A stretch of DNA of 64,000 nucleotides from Alteriqipengyuania lutimaris (GCF_003363135.1 NZ_QRBB01000002.1:437859-501858), one strand, 5' to 3'. Counted from the first letter of the stretch, positions 35,685 to 48,847 are shown. Made by a program: numbers and translations. Notes: generated from the sequence alone by a model not told the origin.

Positions 35685-35709
35685 AATGCGAGCGACTCTC
35701 ATTTGCAAT
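35685..35709. promoter_or_regulatory. Fur-box-like inverted repeat before the siderophore reductase gene
   Basis: AATGCGAGCGACTCTCATTTGCAAT: the outer arms AATGCGAGCGA and (reverse complement) ATTGCAAATGA agree at eight of eleven positions around a short centre. The pattern and position, 12 bases before the start of an iron gene, are what an iron-responsive Fur operator would show. The SSADH gene starts 94 bases away on the other strand and might share it. Confidence 0.45.
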
Positions 35710-35802
35710 GCCGTCCGGGAGCCGCCCAGTATCAACCTCTTGGAACGACGGCCTGCCGAGCGATTTGGTTAAGAGAACCCCCCGATAACGAAAGATCCCC
35801 CA

Positions 35803-37182
35803 ATGTCCGACATCACCACCGTCAATCCCGCCACCGGCGAGACTATCGAGACCTACACGCAAATCGGCAAGGACGAGGCCTTCGCCAAGGTCGATGCCTG
35901 CCACGACGCGTTCAGCGAGTGGAAGCTGCGCAGCCTCGACGACCGTGCACAGGTCATCAAGGGCCTCGGCAAGGCGCTGCGCGACAACAAGGAAGAGCTG
36001 GCCCAGCTGATGACCCGCGAGGTCGGCAAGCTGATCGGCGACAGCCGCGACGAAGTGGAGCTGTGCGCCGCGATCTGCGACTACACCGCCGCCAACGGCC
36101 CCAAGGAGCTGGCCGACGAGAAACGCGATCCGAACAATGCCGGGCGCGGCATCGTCACCTATTCGCCCATCGGCGTGATCTACGGCATCCAGCCGTGGAA
36201 CTTCCCCGCCTATCAGGTGATCCGCTACGCCGTCGCCAACCTGATGACGGGCAACGGCGTGCTGCTGAAGCACGCCGCCAACTGCACCGGCAGCGGCCTG
36301 AAGATCGAGGAGATTTTCAAGAAGGGCGGCCTGCCCGATGGTCTGTTCACCGTACTCGTCATCGACCACGACCTGTCGGACGAGGTCATCGCCTACGACA
36401 AGGTTCGCGGCGTCACCCTCACCGGCTCGGACGGTGCGGGCAAGCACATTGCGGAAGAAGCGGGCAAGGCGCTGAAGCCGACCGTCCTCGAGCTGGGATC
36501 GAACGATGCCTACATGGTTCTGGAAGACGCCGATCTGGACAAGGCGGTGGGGATCTGCGCCAGCGCGCGGCTCTATAATAACGGCCAGACCTGCATCAAC
36601 GGCAAGCGCTTCATCGTGACCGAGAAGGTCTACGACGAATTCGTCAAGAAATACGTCGCCAAGTTCTCGGCCGTGAAGACCGGCGATCCGACCGCCGATG
36701 GGACCGATATGGGCCCGATGGCACGCGAGGACCTGCGGAAGACCTTGCAGGATCAGGTCGACCAGTCGGTCGAAAAGGGTGCGAAGATAGAATGCGGCGG
36801 CGCCATCCCCGATGGGCCGGGCGCGTTCTATCCGGCGACCGTCCTCACCAATGTCCAGCCCGGCCAGCCAGCCTATGACGACGAGCTCTTCGGCCCCGTC
36901 GCCAGCGTCATCAAGGCGAAGGACGACGAGGACGCGATGCGGATCGCCAACGACAGCCGCTACGGCCTCGGCGGCGGGATCATGTCGAAGAATGTCGACC
37001 GCGCGATCGAGCTTGCGTCCAAGCACTTCGACACCGGCATGGTGTTCATCAACACCTTCGGCGTTGCCGACCCCTCGATGCCCTTCGGCGGCGTGAAGAA
37101 CTCGGGCTACGGGCGCGAGCACGGCGGCTTCGGGATCAAGGAATTCGCAAACGCCAAGGCGATCTTCGTCGGCGCCGAATAG
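35803..37182 (+). CDS. NAD(P)-dependent succinate-semialdehyde-type dehydrogenase
   Basis: A 459-residue aldehyde dehydrogenase, the short Sad/YneI type. It begins MSDITTVNPATGETIETYTQ. Key motifs are GVIYGIQPWNFPAYQVIRYA, LKHAANCTGSG, FTLTGSDGA-like VTLTGSDGAGKHIAEEA, VLELGSNDAYMVLEDAD (catalytic Glu), YNNGQTCINGKRFIV (nucleophile Cys) and MPFGGVKNSGYGREHG. It oxidises succinate semialdehyde or a similar short aldehyde to the acid. It has a strong hairpin terminator after it. It is probably monocistronic. Confidence 0.9.
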   Translation: MSDITTVNPATGETIETYTQIGKDEAFAKVDACHDAFSEWKLRSLDDRAQVIKGLGKALRDNKEELAQLMTREVGKLIGDSRDEVELCAAICDYTAANGPKELADEKRDPNNAGRGIVTYSPIGVIYGIQPWNFPAYQVIRYAVANLMTGNGVLLKHAANCTGSGLKIEEIFKKGGLPDGLFTVLVIDHDLSDEVIAYDKVRGVTLTGSDGAGKHIAEEAGKALKPTVLELGSNDAYMVLEDADLDKAVGICASARLYNNGQTCINGKRFIVTEKVYDEFVKKYVAKFSAVKTGDPTADGTDMGPMAREDLRKTLQDQVDQSVEKGAKIECGGAIPDGPGAFYPATVLTNVQPGQPAYDDELFGPVASVIKAKDDEDAMRIANDSRYGLGGGIMSKNVDRAIELASKHFDTGMVFINTFGVADPSMPFGGVKNSGYGREHGGFGIKEFANAKAIFVGAE

Positions 37183-37231
37183 GCGAGACGCAGACCGGGC
37201 GTCGCCGACTGGCGAGGCCCCGAAGACCCCG

Positions 37232-37270
37232 CAACCGGGGCGGCTTGGTCGCCCCGGTTGACGTGTTTTT
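37232..37270 (+). terminator. Intrinsic terminator after the SSADH-type gene
   Basis: An 11-base perfect stem CAACCGGGGCG (37232-37242) and CGCCCCGGTTG (37250-37260) around a seven-base loop, followed a few bases later by TTTTT (37266-37270). This ends transcription of the dehydrogenase before the TetR gene at 37345. Confidence 0.75.
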
Positions 37271-37344
37271 GCGTGACCGGGCCGCGCTGACAATACGGTC
37301 TCGGACCCGGTTGCCGCGGCGTTTCCGCCACGGTACCGTTTCAT

Positions 37345-37971
37345 ATGGCAGAGACGAAAGAGCCGGCGAAAGAAAGGCCCGGAGCCGGAAGGCCCCGCGC
37401 AAGGGGCCGCCCGCGCAGCGAGCAGTCGCGCGAGGCGATCCTGCTTGCCGCGCTGAAGCTGCTGGTGCGCGACGGTTACGAGAACCTCACGATCGAAGGC
37501 GTCGCGCGCGAGGCGGGTACGGGCAAGAGCACGATCTACCGCTGGTGGAAGGGCCGCAGCGACCTGGCGGTGGACGCCTTCTTCAGCGCGATCGACGAAA
37601 CGCTCGACCTCCATGAGACCGGCAGGGCCGAAACCGATTTCCGCGCGCAGATCGCGGGCATGGCGGCGCAATTGAGGGGGCCTGCGGGCCGCGCCTTCGC
37701 CGCCATGCTCGCGGGCGGGCGCGACAGCCCCTCGGTCGCGGCGGCGGTGCGCAAGCGCTGGCTCGATCCGCGGCGCGACTGGGCGCGGATGCGCATGGCG
37801 CGGGCGGCCGAGGCGGGCCAGTTGCAGGAGGGCGTCGAGCCGCGCGCCGCGCTCGCGCTGCTTTATTCGCCGCTCTATTCGCCGCTGCTGTTCGGCAACG
37901 ACATCCCCTCCGCCAAGGACCTCGACGCGGCATTCTCGCTCGCCGCGCGCGCGATCTTCAAACCCTCGTAG
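37345..37971 (+). CDS. TetR-family transcriptional regulator
   Basis: A 208-residue repressor. A Lys/Arg/Pro-rich tail (1-25) precedes the TetR DNA-binding domain: REAILLAALKLLVRDGYENL then TIEGVAREAGTGKSTIYRWW and KGRSDLAVDAFFSAIDE (helix-turn-helix with recognition helix TGKSTIYRWWKG). The C-terminal ligand domain ends ALLYSPLYSPLLFGNDIPS, where LYSP is repeated by a 12-base tandem duplication. Its 3' end overlaps the convergent membrane protein gene by 97 bases. The target and inducer are unknown. Confidence 0.88.
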   Translation: MAETKEPAKERPGAGRPRARGRPRSEQSREAILLAALKLLVRDGYENLTIEGVAREAGTGKSTIYRWWKGRSDLAVDAFFSAIDETLDLHETGRAETDFRAQIAGMAAQLRGPAGRAFAAMLAGGRDSPSVAAAVRKRWLDPRRDWARMRMARAAEAGQLQEGVEPRAALALLYSPLYSPLLFGNDIPSAKDLDAAFSLAARAIFKPS

Positions 37972-38927
37972 AAAGCGGGCGCCTCATCGACCCGGAAAGC
38001 GATGCGCGCCACCTCGCGCTCGCGCCCGAACGGGCCGGGAACACGGATCGGTGCGCGCAGCTCGAGCAGCACGTTGGGCCACGAGAGAAGCGCTGCGTTG
38101 AGCGTGTCGCGCGCCTTGACCTCTTCGGCAGAGAAGCTGTCGCGCGCCTCGGCGATCGCCTCGTAGGGAACCAGCACGCCGATGACGAAGCCCGCACGCA
38201 CGCGCACGCCCTCGTCGGTCAGCAGGATCGGCCGCAGCCGCAGGCTCTTGAGCAGCGCGATCGTCCACAGCAGACCCCAGGCGCTGAGCGCGAACAGCGT
38301 CCAGGCCAGCGTCGGGCTCCACAGCATGACCAGCAGGTGCACCGCGCCCAGCTCGATCACCTGCAGCACCATCAGAGCCGCGATCATCGGGACGAGATAG
38401 CGGTGGTAGGCGAAGGCCTGTGTACCCGCGGGCACGTCTGGCGCCCGCCCCCAGCTCAGCAGCGCGAGATGCAGCACCCGCGCCTCGGCGAAGAGCAGCG
38501 CGACGAGCGGGCGGGGCAGCATTTCGCCGAGCGCGCTTTCGAGCGAATGCTGGCGACGCCAGACGCGAAGGGCTCGCCAGCCCGACCAGCCGATATAGGC
38601 GATAATGGTCAGCCCAAGCGCCAGCGGGATGGCGGCGGTCGCGAGGATCGCATCGCGGACGGGGCCCCTGCTCGCCACCAGCACCACCAGGCTCGCCGCC
38701 GCGAAAGCGCCGAGCATCGCCCTTGGCCCGGGCCTCATAGCTTCGTGCTTGGCGATCGTGCCGAGCGCGAGAGCATCCGCAACGATCCAGCCGAACAGCA
38801 GGGCAGCTAAAACGGGATTCGCCGCCGCCCATCCGGTCGCGGCAAAGGCGACCGCGCCGCCCAGCGCGAGGGGCGGCAGGATGGTCGCGAGCATGCGGCG
38901 CGACCCGGCGGAAATGGCGATGGCCAT
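37875..38927 (-). CDS. Membrane protein with C-terminal PH-like domain, hypothetical
   Basis: A 350-residue protein with an N-terminal membrane part of about six helices (roughly 10-32, 37-56, 67-85, 90-110, 181-200, 205-225) and a C-terminal soluble part RPILLTDEGVRVRAGFVIGV, EAIAEARDSFSAEEVKARDT, VLLELRAPIRVPGPFGRERE and VARIAFRVDEAPAFYEGL, which looks like a bacterial PH-like domain. The last ~32 codons overlap the convergent TetR gene by 97 bases. The stop is at 37875. It is preceded by the isocitrate-lyase-family gene on the same strand. Confidence 0.72.
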   Translation of the reverse strand: MAIAISAGSRRMLATILPPLALGGAVAFAATGWAAANPVLAALLFGWIVADALALGTIAKHEAMRPGPRAMLGAFAAASLVVLVASRGPVRDAILATAAIPLALGLTIIAYIGWSGWRALRVWRRQHSLESALGEMLPRPLVALLFAEARVLHLALLSWGRAPDVPAGTQAFAYHRYLVPMIAALMVLQVIELGAVHLLVMLWSPTLAWTLFALSAWGLLWTIALLKSLRLRPILLTDEGVRVRAGFVIGVLVPYEAIAEARDSFSAEEVKARDTLNAALLSWPNVLLELRAPIRVPGPFGREREVARIAFRVDEAPAFYEGLKIARAASENAASRSLAEGMSLPNSSGE

Positions 38928-38966
38928 GCGCTTGCCTTAGGCCATGATGCCCGCCTGCGCCAGAGC

Positions 38967-39731
38967 TCAGGCGAGGCCAGCAGCCCCCGCCAGCGCCTCT
39001 TTTGCAGCGCTTTCCAGCGCCGCCATCGCCTGTTGCCAGGGACCCGGTCCGTAACTGATCCGCGCGACACCGCAGGCTGCCAAAGCGCGGTTGTCGACCA
39101 TGCCGGGCAGCCGCATGATATTGACCGGCAGCGGTACCTTCGCGCACAGTTCGGTGATGAGCGCGGGATCGCCCAGCCCCGGCGCGAAGAAGCACTGCGC
39201 GCCCGCATGGGTGTAAGCCTGCGCCCGCGCGATCGCTTCGCCCAGCAGCGCCGGATCGTCGGCATTCTCCCCCGCCATCAGGCGCGACAGGAACAGGTCG
39301 GTTCGCGCGTTCACGAACAGGCCGCTGCCCGCGACCGCCGCGATCCGCGCGGCCTGATGCTCGACCGCATAGAGACCCTCGCCCGCAACGACCCGATCCT
39401 CGAAATTGCAGCCCGCCGCGCCGGTCTCCGCCAGCCGCCGCGCGTTTGCTGCAAGGCCCCCGGGATCGGCAGCATAGCCGCCTTCGAAATCGACCGAGAC
39501 CGGCAGATCGACTGCCGCGACGATTTCGCGCGCGACGCGCAGCAGATCGGCAAGCGGAAGATCCTCGCCATCCGCGTATCCGTGGGCACCTGCCACCGAC
39601 ATGCTGCCGGTCGCGATCGCACGTGCGCCCGCCGCGGCGACAGCGCGAGCGGAGCCGGCTTCCCAGGTGTTGTAGAGCACCAGCGGGGAGCCCGCCCGGT
39701 GAAGCGCCCCGAATTCGGTTTTTCCGGTCAT
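38967..39731 (-). CDS. Isocitrate lyase / PEP mutase-family enzyme
   Basis: A 254-residue TIM-barrel enzyme of the isocitrate lyase / phosphoenolpyruvate mutase superfamily. It starts MTGKTEFGALHRAGSPLVLY. The pattern LYNTWEAGSARAVAAAGARA, DLPVSVDFEGGYAADPGGLA (Mg-binding D-x-E), AAGCNFEDRVVAGEGLYAVE and LFVNARTDLFLSRLM matches the family. The usual KKCGH catalytic loop of isocitrate lyase is absent, so it is an oxaloacetate decarboxylase-, PEP phosphonomutase- or 2-methylisocitrate-lyase-like member of unknown substrate. It overlaps ada by four bases (ATGA). Confidence 0.85.
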   Translation of the reverse strand: MTGKTEFGALHRAGSPLVLYNTWEAGSARAVAAAGARAIATGSMSVAGAHGYADGEDLPLADLLRVAREIVAAVDLPVSVDFEGGYAADPGGLAANARRLAETGAAGCNFEDRVVAGEGLYAVEHQAARIAAVAGSGLFVNARTDLFLSRLMAGENADDPALLGEAIARAQAYTHAGAQCFFAPGLGDPALITELCAKVPLPVNIMRLPGMVDNRALAACGVARISYGPGPWQQAMAALESAAKEALAGAAGLA

Positions 39732-40771
39732 TGCTCGCCTTCCCGTTTCAGCAGTTCCTGCTTGATCTTCGTCCCATAGGCATAGCCGCCCAGCCCGCCG
39801 TCCGCCGCGATCACGCGGTGGCACGGGATCAGCACCGCGACATTGTTTGCGCCATTCGCACCGCCGACCGCCCGGCTTGCTTTCGGATTGCCGAGTGCGG
39901 CGGCAAGTTCACCATAGCTGCGCGTCTCGCCCGACGGGATCGCCCGCAGCGCCTGCCAGCAGGCTTCCTGAAAGGCGGTGCCCTGCACGTCGAGGGGGAT
40001 GTCCGAACCCGTTCCCGGCCGCTCGACCGCCGCGATCACCTCGGCCAGCAGGGCTGCGAAGTCTTCGCCGCCTTCGACGAGGTCTGCCGCAGGAAAGCGG
40101 GCGCGCAGCTCCGCCTCGCCTTCGGCGAAGCTCAGGCGGCACACGCCCTTGTCGGTCGCGGCGACCAGCATCTCGCCCAGCGTGGTCTGGACCACCGCCC
40201 AGCGGATCGTCGCGCCGCGTCCGCCATTTCTCCATGCGCTCGGGCTCATTCCCATCTTCCCCTCCATCGCGGCGTAGAAGCGGCTCGGCGCCTCATAGCC
40301 TGCATCGTAAATCGCGTCGGTGACGCGCGCCGCGCCGGACAGCGCATCGCGCGCCCGCTCTTCTTTCAGCGCACGCGCGTAGGCGGCGGGCGAGAGGCCG
40401 GTGGCGCGCTTGAACACGCGCTGGATATGGCCGGACGAATAGCCGGTGACCGCGCCCAGCTCCGCGAGGGTCGGATGCTCGCCGCCCCGGATTGCATCGA
40501 TTGCCGCGCGCACGGCGGCCTCGTCGCGCGCGACGTCGTCGGGCAGGCAGCGCTTGCAGGGCCTGAGGCCCGCCGCACGCGCTGCCGCGCCATCGGCGAA
40601 GAAGCGCACGTTGCCTCGCGCCGGGTGGCGCGCGGCGCAGCTCGGACGGCAATAGATACCGGTGGTGAGCACGCCGGTGACGAAGCGGCCGTCGAATGCG
40701 CGGTCGCGCCGCATGACCGCATTCCACGCGGCCCCCGCATCGATTGCGTCGCTGGCTTTATCCCTTGTCAT
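39728..40771 (-). CDS. ada: Bifunctional Ada: methyl-sensing regulator and O6-methylguanine methyltransferase
   Basis: Alkylation repair. The 347-residue protein has the N-terminal Ada_Zn domain (YCRPSCAARHP with Cys41 and Cys45, and RPCKRC with Cys72 and Cys75; Cys41 is the methyl-phosphotriester acceptor). The AraC HTH follows (HPTLAELGAVTGYSSGHIQRVFKRATGLSPAAYARA), then the O6-methylguanine methyltransferase with active-site IPCHRV (Cys317) and YGELAAALGNPKASRAVGGA. The start is the ATG at 40769-40771. The isocitrate-lyase-family gene is coupled downstream. Confidence 0.96.
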   Translation of the reverse strand: MTRDKASDAIDAGAAWNAVMRRDRAFDGRFVTGVLTTGIYCRPSCAARHPARGNVRFFADGAAARAAGLRPCKRCLPDDVARDEAAVRAAIDAIRGGEHPTLAELGAVTGYSSGHIQRVFKRATGLSPAAYARALKEERARDALSGAARVTDAIYDAGYEAPSRFYAAMEGKMGMSPSAWRNGGRGATIRWAVVQTTLGEMLVAATDKGVCRLSFAEGEAELRARFPAADLVEGGEDFAALLAEVIAAVERPGTGSDIPLDVQGTAFQEACWQALRAIPSGETRSYGELAAALGNPKASRAVGGANGANNVAVLIPCHRVIAADGGLGGYAYGTKIKQELLKREGEQ

Positions 40772-40853
40772 CGGGTTCCTTCTAGACTGCTCCGGCAATG
40801 CTTCGCATCCCGAAGCTTGCGGCCAAACCCGCAGCCGGTCAAAAGAGCGCCCG

Positions 40854-42509
40854 ATGACGCGATTGAGCATACTCCTGTTCGTTCTCCTGGCAGCGCTCGG
40901 CCTTGCCGTGCCCGGACATGCCGAGCCTGCCGATATCGACGCGGCGGCGCGCGGCGTCGTGCGGATCGTGATCTTCGACCGCGTGGTCGAAGGCGGCGAG
41001 GAAGAGCTTTACCCGGTCAGCCACGGCACCGGCTTCGCGGTCGCGCCGCAGCGAATCGTCACCAATGCCCATGTCGTGCGCGAATCGATGCAGCCCGGCC
41101 CGTTCGGAGAGGACCGCGTGATCGGGATCGTCCCGCCCGATGGCGGCGCGTCCGCCTTCGCCCGAATCGTTGCGGTCGATGCGGAGACCGACCTCGCGCT
41201 GCTTTCGATCCAGGGATCGCTGCGGCTGCCGCCCCTCACCCTTGCCGCCAGCCGACCGCGCGGCAGCGGCACCGAGGTCACGTCGGTCGGCTACCCGATG
41301 AATGTCGACCGCGCGCAGGGCCTCTCGATCGAGGATATGGTGCGTTCGCAACCGCCGGTAAAAAGCCGCGGCTTCATCTCGGGCGAGCGGCCGAGCCGCC
41401 AGTTCGACACGATCCTGCACACCGCGCCCATCGCGCGCGGCAATTCGGGCGGCCCGCTGCTCGACGAGTGCGGCCGCGTCCTGGGGGTCAATTCCTTCGG
41501 CGCCGAAAGCGACGGGACCGATGCGGAGTTCTATTTCGCGGTGTCGAATCGCGAGCTTATGCCGTTCCTGCGCGGCCATTCGGTATCGCCGCGCCTCAAC
41601 GACCTGCCGTGCCGCAGCCTTGCCGAGCTGGACGAGGCCGAGCGCGAACGGCGCGAAGCGGCAGCCCAGGCTGCACGCCAGCAGATGGAAGCCCGCTCCG
41701 AAGCGGCGAGCGAGCGGCGCGCGCGGCTCCAGCTCGAAGCCGCGCTCGCCGTGCAGGAAGAGCGCGAGAACCGTATCGCCATGGCGCTGCTGTGCCTGCT
41801 CGCGGCGATCGGGCTCGGCGTGCTCGGCTATGCGCTTGCTCAGCGGCGCGAGAAGGAGCTGGCGGCGGGCGAGGCGGTGCCCGCAACCGAAATCGCGGAC
41901 GATCCCGAGTGGGACGATGATGCGCGCAAGGGCCTGCCCGAGTGGCTGCCCTATGCCTGCTACGCCGGTGCGGCGATCCTCGCGGTGGCGGCGGCTGCGC
42001 TCTATCTCACACGGCCCGGCCTCGACGCGATCGACCGCCGCGTGGCAGCCGCGCTGGGCGAGGAGACGGGCAGCGAACAGGTGGCCGATGATGCCGCCAG
42101 CGCGACCGCAGGGCGATTCGTGTGCACGCTGGAGCCTTCGCGCAGCCGGGTGACCGGCGAGCCCACCCGCAGCGTCAACCTGCGCTGGACCGCCAACGGC
42201 TGCGTCAACGGGCGCACGCAGTATGGCTTTGCCAATGGCCAGTGGGCGCGCGTGCTGGTGCCCAATGACGAGGATATCGTCAGCGTCGCCCGCTACGACC
42301 CGCAGACGCGCACCTACCGCGCCGATCGCTACCTCCTTTCGCGCAACGGCATCGCTGCCGCGCGCGAGGCTCGCTCTAGCTATTCCGCGCCGTCCTGCGA
42401 GGCGCCGGATGGCGCGGCGGAGCTGGGACGGCAGCAGGACGCCGTGCTTTCCGCCCTCCCCTTGCAGCCGAACGAGCGGCTGGTCTATTCCTGCGAACCG
42501 GCGGACTGA
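40854..42509 (+). CDS. Membrane-tethered trypsin-like serine protease
   Basis: A 551-residue protein. It has a signal peptide (1-22), then an HtrA-like serine protease domain (30-245) with catalytic triad His73 (TNAHVV), Asp113 (ETDLALL) and Ser198 (ARGNSGGPLL). A Glu/Ala/Arg coiled coil (~255-305) leads to two membrane helices (308-329 and 366-385) with an acidic loop between, and a C-terminal domain (391-551) including RFVCTLEPSRSRVTGEPTRS and SYSAPSCEAPDGAAELGRQQ. There is no PDZ domain. The C-terminal domain is not recognised. It might act in envelope stress or signal cleavage. Confidence 0.85.
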   Translation: MTRLSILLFVLLAALGLAVPGHAEPADIDAAARGVVRIVIFDRVVEGGEEELYPVSHGTGFAVAPQRIVTNAHVVRESMQPGPFGEDRVIGIVPPDGGASAFARIVAVDAETDLALLSIQGSLRLPPLTLAASRPRGSGTEVTSVGYPMNVDRAQGLSIEDMVRSQPPVKSRGFISGERPSRQFDTILHTAPIARGNSGGPLLDECGRVLGVNSFGAESDGTDAEFYFAVSNRELMPFLRGHSVSPRLNDLPCRSLAELDEAERERREAAAQAARQQMEARSEAASERRARLQLEAALAVQEERENRIAMALLCLLAAIGLGVLGYALAQRREKELAAGEAVPATEIADDPEWDDDARKGLPEWLPYACYAGAAILAVAAAALYLTRPGLDAIDRRVAAALGEETGSEQVADDAASATAGRFVCTLEPSRSRVTGEPTRSVNLRWTANGCVNGRTQYGFANGQWARVLVPNDEDIVSVARYDPQTRTYRADRYLLSRNGIAAAREARSSYSAPSCEAPDGAAELGRQQDAVLSALPLQPNERLVYSCEPAD

Positions 42510-42512
42510 GCA

Positions 42513-42674
42513 ATGGAAAAGGCGCCCGTTCCCATCTCGACCGTCCGCGGCGTCGCCATCATTTTCGAGCTGGAGAACCTCAACCGGCTGCGTCAGGCTT
42601 TCGCGCCCGCCGCAACGCCCGCGAAGGACGAATCCCGGCCCCCTCGGCTTGCGCTCTTGAAACCCCGATGCTAG
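42513..42674 (+). CDS. Possible small protein upstream of the ATP synthase operon
   Basis: A 53-codon frame ([20 protein letters not shown] then [20 protein letters not shown], ending LKPRC) starts three bases after the protease stop. It has no signal, no clear ribosome site and no known motif. It lies in the 271-base gap before atpH, which must also hold the operon promoter. It may be spurious. Confidence 0.3.
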   Translation: MEKAPVPISTVRGVAIIFELENLNRLRQAFAPAATPAKDESRPPRLALLKPRC

Positions 42675-42780
42675 GCGCGCGCCAGCCTTGCCGGGGCAGC
42701 CCCTCTTCATCGACGGGACGCGGCCCCACCACGGCAAGCGAAGCACTCGATTTTTTCCGGACCCGAAGAGGACCCAAGGC

Positions 42781-43335
42781 GTGGACATTTCCGCCGGTAT
42801 TCAGGCCAGCCTTGCAGGGCGCTATGCAGTCGCGCTGTTCGAACTGGCCGCGGAAGAGGGCGTGGTGAGCGCGGTCGAATCCGACCTCGACAAGCTCTCC
42901 GCCGCGCTCGACCAGTCGCCCGAGTTCGCCGGGCTGACCACCAATCCGCAGCTTGGCCGCAAGGTCAAGATGGATGCGATCGCAAAGGTCGCCGGCCTGC
43001 TCGAACTCACGCCGCTGACGCTGCGCTTCGTCGGCGTGCTGGCGGAGAATCGGCGTCTGGCCGAACTCCCGCGCATCATTCGCGCCTTCCGCGACATCGC
43101 CGCCGCCCAGCGCGGCGAGGTGAGCGCGGAAGTGATCAGCGCGCATCCGCTGTCCGAAGACCAGCTCTCGGCGCTCAAGACCAAGCTGACCGCGCGCGAA
43201 GGCCGCACGGTCAAGCTGACCAGCAGCGTCGATCCCGAAATGCTCGGTGGCCTGATCGTCACCATCGGCTCCAAGCGGATCGACGGATCGATCCGCACCC
43301 GTCTCAACGCGCTTACGCAGGCAATGAAAGGCTGA
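42781..43335 (+). CDS. atpH: F1 ATP synthase subunit delta
   Basis: The stator subunit joining F1 to the b subunits. The 184-residue protein starts at GTG 42781 ([20 protein letters not shown]) with AAGAGG about ten bases upstream. It has the delta-family features [40 protein letters not shown] and the C-terminal [20 protein letters not shown]. It is the first gene of the F1 operon. Confidence 0.96.
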   Translation: MDISAGIQASLAGRYAVALFELAAEEGVVSAVESDLDKLSAALDQSPEFAGLTTNPQLGRKVKMDAIAKVAGLLELTPLTLRFVGVLAENRRLAELPRIIRAFRDIAAAQRGEVSAEVISAHPLSEDQLSALKTKLTAREGRTVKLTSSVDPEMLGGLIVTIGSKRIDGSIRTRLNALTQAMKG

Positions 43336-43365
43336 CAGATCCTTCCGAAGAAGGACTGTCGATGA

Positions 43366-44907
<1,542 letters not shown>

Positions 44908-44932
44908 GCCCTAGACAAACGCAGGAGCCGAA

Positions 44933-45825
44933 ATGGCTAGCCTCAAGGAACTCAAGGGCCGGATCAAGTCGGTCAAGTCGACGCAGAAGATCACCAAGGC
45001 CAAGCAGATGGTCGCGGCGGCCAAGTTGCGCCGTGCGCAGGAAGCCGCCGAGGCCGCGCGTCCCTATGCCGAGCGGCTGAACGCGGTCATGGCGAGCCTG
45101 GCGGACAAGGTCGGCGACAGTGCGTCGGCGCCCAGGCTGCTCGCGGGCACCGGCAGCGACCAGCGCCACCTGCTGGTCGTCGTGAACACCGACAAGGGCC
45201 TGTGCGGCGGTCTCAACTCCAACATCGTCAAGGAAGCGCTCCGCAAGGCGCGCGCGCTGGTCGAGAACGGCAAGACAGTCGAATTCTACCTCGTCGGCAA
45301 GAAGGGCCGCGCGCCGATCAGGCGCAGCGGCGTCGCCGAGATCAGCGATCACTTCGACACCTCGACCGTGCGCAATCCGGGCTTCGAGGAAGCCGAGGCG
45401 ATCGCCGACGAGCTGCTGGAAATGTTCGAAGCGGGCAAGTTCGACGTCGCGCATCTCGTCTACCCGATCTTCAAGTCCGCGCTCGCACAGGACCCGACGG
45501 TGCAGCAGCTGATCCCCGTCCCGCCCCCCGAAGCGTCGGATGTGGCCAAGGGCGGCGCGACTTCGGGAGATGCCGTGGTCGAATACGAGCCGGGCGAGGA
45601 GGAAATCCTCGAAGCCCTGCTGCCGCGCTACGTTCGCACGCAGCTGTTCGGCGCGCTGCTCGAACTCGCGGCGTCAGAACAGGGCGCGTCGATGACCGCG
45701 ATGGACAATGCGACGCGCAACGCGGGCGACCTGATCAAGGACCTCAACAAGCAGTACAACCGCAGCCGCCAGGCCGCGATCACGACCGAGCTGATCGAGA
45801 TCATCGCCGGCGCGGAGGCGCTGTG

Positions 45826-45826
<1 letters not shown>
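44933..45826 (+). CDS. atpG: F1 ATP synthase subunit gamma
   Basis: The 297-residue rotor subunit. The N-terminal helix [20 protein letters not shown] and the C-terminal [20 protein letters not shown] and [20 protein letters not shown] are the standard coiled-coil ends. The middle Rossmann-like part has [20 protein letters not shown]. Its stop overlaps the start of the next, non-ATP-synthase gene (TGATG), so that gene is translationally coupled to atpG. Confidence 0.97.
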
Positions 45827-48328
<2,502 letters not shown>

Positions 48329-48361
48329 CCCGTACCTCCCGGCGAGGGGTCGTGAAAGGCA

Positions 48362-48847
48362 ATGAGAGTGACCGACACGCAGCAACGAACGGGCGTCGAC
48401 CTGCTGCTTCGACGGCTGTTGCAGTTCGCCATTGCCGATTTCCTGCTCATCTCCGCATTCGACATTCATCGCTGGCGGCGCGACAACTGGCAGGAATTCG
48501 AAGAAATGTTTCGGATCGCCGCGCGGCTCGTGTTCGACCAGCCCGCCCAGCCGATCTGGCTCTATGCCTTCGCCTTCCCCTTCGTGGCGACGAATTTCGG
48601 CTGCATGGTGCTGTGGCTGCTGGGCAAGCGCAGGCCGATCATGCTGCCGCTGTTCGTGATCAGCGCGATCGCGATTGCCGCCATGCCGCTGGCCGCGTGG
48701 CAGATGGTCGTCTACCGGATGATCTGGCCGGATATCCTGAGCTTCATCGGCTACGGCCTGGGTGGAGCGATTGCGATCATCATCGGTTTGCGGCTCGACA
48801 GCACCTCGCAGGCCGCCGCTGCCGCCGGAGTGAACCAGAACGGTTAA
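48362..48847 (+). CDS. Inner-membrane protein encoded between atpD and atpC, hypothetical
   Basis: A 161-residue protein with three or four hydrophobic helices (about 20-33, 64-85, 92-112 and 122-142). The N-terminal part DLLLRRLLQFAIADFLLISA and the amphipathic DIHRWRRDNWQEFEEMFRIA point to a membrane-surface helix. It carries no motif of a known transporter or assembly factor. It lies 33 bases after the secreted protein gene in the same direction and is probably part of the ATP synthase transcript. Confidence 0.72.
   Translation: MRVTDTQQRTGVDLLLRRLLQFAIADFLLISAFDIHRWRRDNWQEFEEMFRIAARLVFDQPAQPIWLYAFAFPFVATNFGCMVLWLLGKRRPIMLPLFVISAIAIAAMPLAAWQMVVYRMIWPDILSFIGYGLGGAIAIIIGLRLDSTSQAAAAAGVNQNG

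Noticed and set aside
35683..37671. A minus-strand open frame of about 660 codons opposite the dehydrogenase and TetR genes
   Set aside because: It runs against a gene with intact catalytic motifs and ends in the Fur-like region. No domain or signal is visible.
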